Source: Anaerolineae bacterium
Lineage (GTDB): Bacteria; Chloroflexota; Anaerolineae; JADYZS01
Assembly (NCBI GenBank): GCA_020853075.1
Contig: JADYZS010000019.1
Location: forward strand, 1 to 19,943
Direction: 5' to 3'
DNA length: 19,943 bases
The notes under the pieces are model-generated. The model made no database searches. It was not told the origin of the DNA and was given only the letters and a program-made list of their open reading frames with translations. Every line of letters starts with the position of its first letter. Position 1 is the first letter of the stretch. A program made the position numbers and the translations under genes. Below are positions 15,021 through 19,943 of the stretch, piece after piece.

Positions 15021-16391
15021 ATGGAACGACCGTTCACAGAGCGCGCCTATTCGGGTCTCCTGCGGCGCGTCGCCCTGCCGGTGGCCGAGGCTATCCAGGG
15101 GATGCCAGTGCAACGTCACCTGGCCGCGCTGGAGCGGAGCCAGTGGTGGTCTCCGGCAGAACTGCGCGCGCTCCAGGAGCAGAAGTTGCAGGCAATGGTC
15201 GCTCACGCGGTGGCGCACGTCCCATTCTACCGCGACCTCTTCGCCGCGCGGGGCCTGCGAGCCGAGGACATCTACACGGTGGCCGACCTGCGCCGTCTCC
15301 CCATCCTGACCAAAGAGGAAGTGCGCGCGGCGTATCCTGAGCGCATCGTCACCGAGGGGATGCCGGCACGGCAACTCCTCCCCTATTCCAGCAGCGGCTC
15401 CACTGGCGAGCCCTTCCGCTTCGTGATGACGCGAGAGGAGAAGGCGAGGCGATGGGCCGCGCTCTTCCGCTTCTGGCGGTGGACGGGGTGGGACTTCGGC
15501 GTGCCTTATGCCATCATTGAACGGGGTGCGCACCTGGCCTTCAAGGATAGCCCTGCCGCCTCGCTGGTGGAGCGCTACCTGACGCGCGTCCTGCCGCTTC
15601 CGGCCTTCGGCGTGTACGACGGCAACCTTTCCGATTATGTCAAGCGTATCCACCGCTTTCACCCGGCCATCGTGCGCGGCTATTCTGCCTCTATCGCCCA
15701 CATCGCCGAATACCTGGCTGTGCAGGGGGAGAGGCTGCCGCTGCGCGCCGCCCTTACCACTGGCGAGACGCTCCTGCCGGAGCAGCGCGCCCTTATCTCC
15801 GACCGCTTCGCCTGCCCCGTCTTTGACGGCTACGGTGGCGAGGGGATGGAGATCGCTTTTGAGTGCGAAAGACACGAGGGCTGGCATCTGAACGCTGAGG
15901 GGCTCATCGCCGAGGTGGTGGACGACGAGGGAAGGCCTCTGCCGCCGGGCGAGTTGGGGCAACTGGTGCTGACCAACCTGAGCAATGCCGCGATGCCGTT
16001 CATCCGTTATAACATACAGGATCTGGCAGCGCTGGGTGCTGCGCCCTGCTCCTGCGGACGCGGCCTGCCACTCCTGACGCGCCTGGAAGGGCGTCTGGTG
16101 GATGTGCTCGTCGCGCCGAATGGCCGCCGGCTGGTGGTACAGTTCTTCACGCGGCTCTTCCGCGCCGCGGAGGGCGTCGGTCAATTCCAGGTCATCCAGA
16201 GTGGGCGCGACCTGTTGCGGGTCAAACTGGTGACGACGCCGGCCTTTAATCCGGCGCAACGGGCTTTCATAGAGCGCGAATTGCAGGACTACGTAGGCCC
16301 GCAGATGGCGGTGCGCCTGGAACTCGTGGACGATATCCCGCCGACACTGGCGGGCAAGCGGCGGTTCATGGTGCGCGAGGAGGGAACGTGA
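15021..16391 (+). CDS. CapK/PaaK-like adenylate-forming enzyme
   Basis: 456 residues, the usual length for the phenylacetate-CoA ligase/CapK group. ATG 15021 follows AAGGGG (15005-15010) by ten bases. Features in order: a helical N-terminus with HAVAHVPFYRDLFAARGL; the Ser/Gly-rich ATP loop YSSSGSTGEPFRF (about 122-134); GYGGEGMEIAFEC (about 270-282) at the adenine-binding region; RYNIQDLA (about 328-335); a CSCGRG motif (about 343-348); and LAGKRRFMV near the C-terminus holding the candidate catalytic Lys. These enzymes activate a carboxylate as its acyl-adenylate; CapK members occur in capsule clusters with undefined substrates. No carrier protein, reductase or acyltransferase is adjacent, so the acceptor is unknown. 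It may supply an acyl or aminoacyl decoration for the glycan. Confidence 0.82.
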   Translation: MERPFTERAYSGLLRRVALPVAEAIQGMPVQRHLAALERSQWWSPAELRALQEQKLQAMVAHAVAHVPFYRDLFAARGLRAEDIYTVADLRRLPILTKEEVRAAYPERIVTEGMPARQLLPYSSSGSTGEPFRFVMTREEKARRWAALFRFWRWTGWDFGVPYAIIERGAHLAFKDSPAASLVERYLTRVLPLPAFGVYDGNLSDYVKRIHRFHPAIVRGYSASIAHIAEYLAVQGERLPLRAALTTGETLLPEQRALISDRFACPVFDGYGGEGMEIAFECERHEGWHLNAEGLIAEVVDDEGRPLPPGELGQLVLTNLSNAAMPFIRYNIQDLAALGAAPCSCGRGLPLLTRLEGRLVDVLVAPNGRRLVVQFFTRLFRAAEGVGQFQVIQSGRDLLRVKLVTTPAFNPAQRAFIERELQDYVGPQMAVRLELVDDIPPTLAGKRRFMVREEGT

Positions 16392-17545
16392 TACGAGTCG
16401 TGATGGCCGGGGACTATCCGTTAGACCCGCGGCGCATCCGCGGCGGCATAGAGGCGGTCACCTACCAGTTGGCGAAGGGGCTCGCGCAGACGGGAGAGGT
16501 TGAATTGCACGTCGTGACCCGCCGCAAAGATGTAACCCGCTACCGGCAGGAGACGACCGGCGACGGCTACACCATGCACTTCCTTCCCTCGCCGCGCCGT
16601 CTCTCTAACCTGTTGAGCGGCCCCACCGTGGATCGCCTGAATCTCCGCCGCACCTTCCGCTCTCTCGCGCCCGACCTCATCCACGCGCACGGGCAGGAGT
16701 GGTATGCCTATGCTGCCTTAGAGACAGGGCTGCCCACGGTGGTCACGGTGCACGGCATCCTGCACCGGGAGACGGAGTTGCTTGGACACTCCCTAGCGGG
16801 ACGCGTACGGGGTTTGCTTTACAACTACTCGGAAGAGAGTGTCCTGCGGCGGGCCAGGCACGTCATACTTATTAGCCCCTACGTGGCCGAGATGATTCGC
16901 CCGTGGAGCCATGCCCAGACCTACGCGATTGACAATCCGGTGGACGAACGCTTCTTCGCGCTAGACGGTACGGCGGAGGGAAATGGGAACGTCCTCTTTG
17001 TCGGCAACCTATCTCCGCGCAAGGGGCTGCCGAACCTGCTGGCGGCTTTCGTGGCGGTGACGAGCGCAAGACCCGATGCGCTCTTGACCATTGCCGGGCG
17101 GGCGCGGGACGGCGCGTTCCTCGCCGGGCTGAAAGCAAAGGCTCACGCCCTGGGCCTGGACAGGGGGGTGGATTTCGCCGGCCACGTCTCTGAGGAACAC
17201 TTGCTGGAACTCTACCGCACCTGCACGCTTTTGGTGTTGCCATCCCTGGAAGAGACGTCGCCCGTGGCCGTCGCGCAGGCGCTGGCCGCGGGCAAGCCAG
17301 TTGTGGCGACGCGGGTCGGCGGCGTGCCGTACATGCTGCGGGATGGCAAAACCGGCTTCCTCGTCGCGCAGGGCGACACAGAAGCCCTGGCCCTGTCTAT
17401 TGTACGCCTCCTGAAAGATGACGATTTGCGCCGGGCCATGGGGCAAGAGGCCAAGCTGGAGGCGCGGCAGCGTTTCAGCCTGGCTAACGTTGCCCACAAG
17501 ACCCTGGCCGCCTACCGCTCTATGCTGGCGGGGAGGGGCGAATGA
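16388..17545 (+). CDS. GT4 family glycosyltransferase with altered EX7E motif
   Basis: 385 residues from GTG 16388, in a GTGA overlap with the previous stop, starting at the first strand (MIRVVMAGDYP). GT-B fold with the acceptor loop RIRGGIEAVTYQLAKGL, LIHAHGQEWYAYAALETG, then a donor domain starting NVLFVGNLSPRKGLPNLLAAF. The position equivalent to EX7E reads ETSPVAVAQALAAG: Glu289 is present, but the second Glu is Gln297. The second Glu normally contacts the donor ribose, so the enzyme may still be active with altered donor binding. It is a clear paralogue of the gene at 12219 (IDNPVDERFFAL, TVHGILHRE), which keeps both Glu residues. Expected role: a cytoplasmic step of repeat-unit assembly. 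Its stop overlaps the next start (ATGA). Confidence 0.87.
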   Translation: MIRVVMAGDYPLDPRRIRGGIEAVTYQLAKGLAQTGEVELHVVTRRKDVTRYRQETTGDGYTMHFLPSPRRLSNLLSGPTVDRLNLRRTFRSLAPDLIHAHGQEWYAYAALETGLPTVVTVHGILHRETELLGHSLAGRVRGLLYNYSEESVLRRARHVILISPYVAEMIRPWSHAQTYAIDNPVDERFFALDGTAEGNGNVLFVGNLSPRKGLPNLLAAFVAVTSARPDALLTIAGRARDGAFLAGLKAKAHALGLDRGVDFAGHVSEEHLLELYRTCTLLVLPSLEETSPVAVAQALAAGKPVVATRVGGVPYMLRDGKTGFLVAQGDTEALALSIVRLLKDDDLRRAMGQEAKLEARQRFSLANVAHKTLAAYRSMLAGRGE

Positions 17546-18414
17546 CCGCGCGTTGGATGCGACTGGCGGGGCGACTGGTCGCTACGGGCGTGCGCCTGAC
17601 GGAGCGGGATGGACGTGGCACGACCAAGACCGTACCGGGCCGCCAATCCAGAACGCGCATCGTAGAGGTGGCGCGGCAAGATGGCACAACGTTCGTCCAT
17701 CTGCAATCGCTGCAACACTCCCTTTGGCGCTCTATGGAGTTGAGCGTGTTGCCGTTGGCGCAGGAATACCTGGGAGAGCCTCTCCTTGACCTGGGTTGCG
17801 GCAACGGGCAATTCTTTTCCCTGATTGCGTCCCACGCCGAGGCGGGTGTGGACCTGGACGCGCAGACCCTGCGGGCCCGGTCAGATGGCTTGTACACCTG
17901 CGTAGCCGTGGCCGATGCTCCGGCGGGACTCCCCTTCCCCCAGGACCATTTCGCCTGTATCTTCGCCAACTCGGTCATTGAGCACATCGCGGCGATAGAC
18001 TCACTGGTACGCGAGGTCGCGCGTACCCTGCGACCGGGGGGAACGTTCATCTTTACCGTACCCGGTGACAGGTTCATGACTTACCTGACGACCTTTTTCG
18101 GGGCCGCCGACGCGCAGCGCATGAACGCACAGATGAACCACGTGCCTCTCCGGTCGCTAGCGGAATGGACGGCTCTCCTGGCGAAGCAAAACCTGGAGGT
18201 GGTTGAGAGCCACTCCTACTTCGCCGCCGATGCCGTCTTCTGGTGGCGGGCTATGGCTACCCGCGCTTTCATGCGTTTGGAGCGGCCTCTGGCCGGCCTG
18301 CTACGGGACATCTTGGCGAAGCCGCTGCTGCAACGGACCCGCGCCAGCACACAGGAGATGCCAGAAGGCGCGGGATTATTGGTCATCGCGCGCAAGCGAT
18401 TAGAGACTGTCTGA
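17542..18414 (+). CDS. Class I SAM-dependent methyltransferase (Methyltransf_11 type)
   Basis: 290 residues; ATGA overlap with the GT4 upstream. A canonical motif I, LLDLGCGNG at residues 81-89, is followed by GVDLDAQTLRAR, a motif-II-like FANSVIEHIAAIDSLVREV, and LRPGGTFIFTVPGDRFM. These are typical of sugar or lipid O-methyltransferases near glycosyltransferases. The N-terminal 75 residues are basic and may bind the membrane or substrate. The C-terminus reads RKRLETV, and its last codons and TGA stop (18412-18414) lie inside the left terminal repeat of a foldback element, so the original C-terminus may have been trimmed or replaced by a few residues. Acceptor not identifiable. Confidence 0.85.
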   Translation: MTARWMRLAGRLVATGVRLTERDGRGTTKTVPGRQSRTRIVEVARQDGTTFVHLQSLQHSLWRSMELSVLPLAQEYLGEPLLDLGCGNGQFFSLIASHAEAGVDLDAQTLRARSDGLYTCVAVADAPAGLPFPQDHFACIFANSVIEHIAAIDSLVREVARTLRPGGTFIFTVPGDRFMTYLTTFFGAADAQRMNAQMNHVPLRSLAEWTALLAKQNLEVVESHSYFAADAVFWWRAMATRAFMRLERPLAGLLRDILAKPLLQRTRASTQEMPEGAGLLVIARKRLETV

Positions 18415-18605
18415 GAAGTCTAGGAACAGGCTGCCATCGGATAAAATCCGACGGCTGGTAGGTACAAGAAACCTCGCTTGCACCTGGTCGGCGCCGTGTA
18501 CGCCCAGCCGTACTCGGCAGGGCAAGCCGACAGGCGCAAAGCGGGTTTTCTCACCCGTTTGCCGTCGGTTTCTAACCGATGGCCGGGTCTTCTCAGACAG
18601 TCTCT
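18402..18605. mobile_element. 204-bp foldback / MITE-like element with 17-bp perfect terminal inverted repeats
   Basis: AGAGACTGTCTGAGAAG at 18402-18418 is repeated as its exact reverse complement at 18589-18605. Inward, further pairs match across the centre: 18433-18455 with 18561-18583 (20 of 23), 18467-18490 with 18528-18551 (imperfect), and 18493-18502 with 18509-18518 (9 of 10, loop CCCAGC). The whole element can fold into one long arm, and the 23-base units are hairpins themselves. There is no coding capacity. TTAGA occurs at both edges (18400-18404 and 18605-18609) but overlaps the terminal repeats, so a target duplication is unclear. It fills the gap between the methyltransferase and the last GT4, and its left end holds the methyltransferase stop codon. 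No transposase is in the window. Confidence 0.8.
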
Positions 18606-18623
18606 TAGACTGAGAGAGAACGG

Positions 18624-19682
18624 ATGGATTGGACGCAGTTGGCCGTTTGTCTGGTAGGGCCTTACCTGCCGCGGCCGGGGGGAGTGTCCATACAGACGGA
18701 ACTGCACGCGCAATTCCTGCAGGCTGAGGGCGCGAGGGTGCGCCGCGTGGATACGAACCTGCCCACAATACGGCGTTTCCCCGGCGTGGGCCGCTGGCTG
18801 GTGCCGGTTCTACAGCCGGGCGCCATCCTGCTGCGGCTCCTGCGCGCGCTGCCGGGTAGCCGGGTGGTGCACGTCCACGCCGCGTCGTATTGGGGTTTCA
18901 TGCCTGTCGTCGTAGCCGCGCCTGTGGCCCGCCTCCTGGGGCACCACGTTGTGGTCACCTATCACGGCTCGCGCGCGGAGCATTTCTTAGGAAAACATGG
19001 CTGGCTCGTGCGCCGAGTGCTCCGCGCCGCTCACACGGTGGTCGTCCTCTCAGGGTGGACGCAAGCCATGTTTCAGCAGTTAGGCATAGATACCAAAGTA
19101 ATGCCGATTCTGGTGGACACCGGGCGTTTCGCCTATCGCGAGCGGACGGTCTTCCCGCCCGTCATCCTCTGGGCCAAGGGGCTCAGCCTACGCACCAACC
19201 CGCTGATGGCCGTGCGCGCCTTTGCGCGCGTGCAGAGCGAGATGCCGGAGGCCAGACTGCAACTGGCTGGCAACGGGGCATTATTGGCCGAAACGCGCCG
19301 CTTGGCAAAGGAGACGGGAGCGCAGGTAGAATTCCTGGGCAACGTCCCTTTCGCGGAAATCCATCGTCTTTACGATGCTGCCGGGGTTTTCTGGAACACC
19401 TCGTATGCTGACAACATGCCCGACAACGTGCTGGAAGCGTCGGCCTGCGGGCTGCCAGTCATCGCGACGCGCGTGGCCGGTGTCCCCCTTATCGTGCAGG
19501 ATGACAAGAACGCGCTGCTGGTGGAGGCTGACGACGACGAGGCATTGGCCCAAAAGACGCTGGCCGTGCTGCGGGACGCGGGGTTGGCGGCGCGCCTGGG
19601 CCATGCCGCGCGGCAGAACGCGGAGCAGTACGGCTGGCCCGCGGCGCGCGAGCGGCTGGCAGCGATCTACGCCAAACCCTAA
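18624..19682 (+). CDS. GT4 family glycosyltransferase
   Basis: 352 residues from ATG 18624, preceded only by a purine-rich GAGAGAGAA. GT-B fold: VCLVGPYLPRPGGVSIQTELH with the acceptor loop RPGGVS, VVHVHAASYWG and VVVTYHGSRAEHF. The donor domain begins PVILWAKGLSLRTNPLMAVRAF, a little shorter than in the other GT4s. At the EX7E position it has DNMPDNVLEASACG: Asp263 replaces the first Glu and Glu271 is kept, a conservative change seen in some GT4 relatives. It is separated from the main operon by the foldback element, so its transcription depends on read-through or on a promoter not recognisable here. Role: a sugar transfer in repeat-unit assembly; donor unknown. Confidence 0.85.
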   Translation: MDWTQLAVCLVGPYLPRPGGVSIQTELHAQFLQAEGARVRRVDTNLPTIRRFPGVGRWLVPVLQPGAILLRLLRALPGSRVVHVHAASYWGFMPVVVAAPVARLLGHHVVVTYHGSRAEHFLGKHGWLVRRVLRAAHTVVVLSGWTQAMFQQLGIDTKVMPILVDTGRFAYRERTVFPPVILWAKGLSLRTNPLMAVRAFARVQSEMPEARLQLAGNGALLAETRRLAKETGAQVEFLGNVPFAEIHRLYDAAGVFWNTSYADNMPDNVLEASACGLPVIATRVAGVPLIVQDDKNALLVEADDDEALAQKTLAVLRDAGLAARLGHAARQNAEQYGWPAARERLAAIYAKP

Positions 19683-19688
19683 CGGCGT

Positions 19689-19718
19689 TGTAGAGACGAC
19701 CGGCGGGTCGTCTCTACA
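19689..19718. repeat. REP-like palindrome, copy 2
   Basis: TGTAGAGACGACC at 19689-19701 and its reverse complement at 19706-19718 form 13-bp perfect arms with a GGCG loop, six bases after the GT4 stop. The outer 11 bases are identical to the palindrome at 1896-1926. No T-tract follows, so it reads as a dispersed repeat rather than an intrinsic terminator, although the hairpin could protect or end the transcript. Confidence 0.8.
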
Positions 19719-19740
19719 GAGACCATTAGGGTTGAGCAAA

Positions 19741-19768
19741 TTGACTTTACGAGTGGTTATGATATGAT
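19741..19768 (+). promoter_or_regulatory. Sigma70-like promoter overlapping the Alg14-like start
   Basis: TTGACT at 19741-19746, a 16-bp spacer, then TATGAT at 19763-19768. The -10 box overlaps ATG 19764/19767, so a transcript from here would begin near 19775 and lack those codons. Either the match is chance, or translation starts further in, for example at CTG 19791, which has GGAGG at 19778-19782 with 8-base spacing. Confidence 0.35.
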
Positions 19769-19943
19769 GACGACGCCGGAGGGGAAGCGCCTGCGGCTTC
19801 TCATTGTCTTGGGCGAGGGAGGGCACACCAAACAGATGTTGCGGTTGGTAGAATTCCTGGGCCCAGGCTACGACTATCATTACGTGGTGAACCAGGGTGA
19901 CGTGCTCTCTGCTCTAAGGCTTCCTATCCCCGGCTCCACCTAC
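19764..19943 (+). CDS. Alg14/PssD-like glycosyltransferase subunit (3'-partial)
   Basis: Sixty codons are visible from ATG 19764 (a second ATG is adjacent) and run off the end of the window in frame. RLRLLIVLGEGGHTKQMLRL matches the N-terminus of Alg14/PssD/Cps14F-type proteins, whose GxGGHxxxML loop lies after the first strand. These proteins form the membrane-anchoring, acceptor-binding half of a two-part glycosyltransferase; the catalytic half (Alg13/PssE-like) is usually the next gene, which would lie beyond 19943. The start is uncertain because a promoter-like sequence overlaps it. Only the first third of a typical protein is present. Confidence 0.75.
   Translation, partial: MMTTPEGKRLRLLIVLGEGGHTKQMLRLVEFLGPGYDYHYVVNQGDVLSALRLPIPGSTY

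Noticed and set aside
15003..16259. Open frame on the - strand (418 codons)
   Set aside because: Antisense to the CapK-like gene with its intact motifs; the antisense product has no recognisable fold and is His/Arg/Gln-rich.

Overview
The window looks like part of a surface-polysaccharide (exopolysaccharide or capsule type) locus from a GC-rich bacterium, most likely a Chloroflexota member of the Anaerolineae/Caldilineae kind. That placement is an inference. It rests on two large secreted proteins with long Thr-Pro linkers joining SdrD-B-like and DNRLRE-type beta domains, on a short Tyr-x-Pro tail at both of their C-termini, and on a TGTAGAGACGA palindromic repeat. Every supported gene lies on the + strand, and no stretch over about 210 bases lacks a gene.

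Layout. (1) 1-1698 is the 3' part of a secreted DNRLRE/SdrD-B protein. (2) 1699-1844 is a spacer with a strong sigma70-like promoter (TTGGCA-N18-TATAAT) and a pair of direct repeats in front of it. (3) 1845-18414 is one dense run of genes, seven of whose junctions are 4-base stop/start overlaps (ATGA, GTGA or TTGA): a secreted esterase/DNRLRE/SdrD-B fusion, a methyltransferase, a Wzx-type flippase, a Wzz-like co-polymerase, a zinc-ribbon methyltransferase, a GT4 glycosyltransferase, an O-antigen ligase/Wzy-type polymerase, a Methyltransf_24-type methyltransferase, a second GT4, an ArnT/PMT-like membrane glycosyltransferase, an ArnE/ArnF-like small flippase subunit, a CapK/PaaK-like adenylate-forming enzyme, a third GT4 and a fourth methyltransferase. 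(4) 18402-18605 is a 204-bp foldback (MITE-like) element with perfect 17-bp terminal inverted repeats; its left end supplies the stop codon of the last methyltransferase. (5) 18624-19682 is a fourth GT4. (6) 19689-19718 is a second copy of the palindromic repeat. (7) The 5' end of an Alg14/PssD-like gene runs off the window, with a promoter-like sequence overlapping its apparent start.

How the genes fit together (inference from families). Cytoplasmic GT4 enzymes build a repeat unit on a lipid carrier, and several methyltransferases, and perhaps the CapK-like enzyme, modify it. Wzx flips it, and the Wzy-type polymerase with the Wzz-like protein polymerises it. The ArnT-like enzyme with its ArnE/F-like partner could add a further sugar from a lipid-phosphate donor outside the membrane. 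The two secreted proteins may bind, trim or be anchored to the product. No initiating phosphoglycosyl transferase, nucleotide-sugar pathway or ABC exporter lies in the window, so the locus must extend beyond it or use genes elsewhere.

Most worth checking: the shared C-terminal tail of the two secreted proteins beside an EPS operon (a possible sorting signal), the foldback element and its stop-codon contribution, and the palindrome placed within the first codons or leader of the esterase gene.
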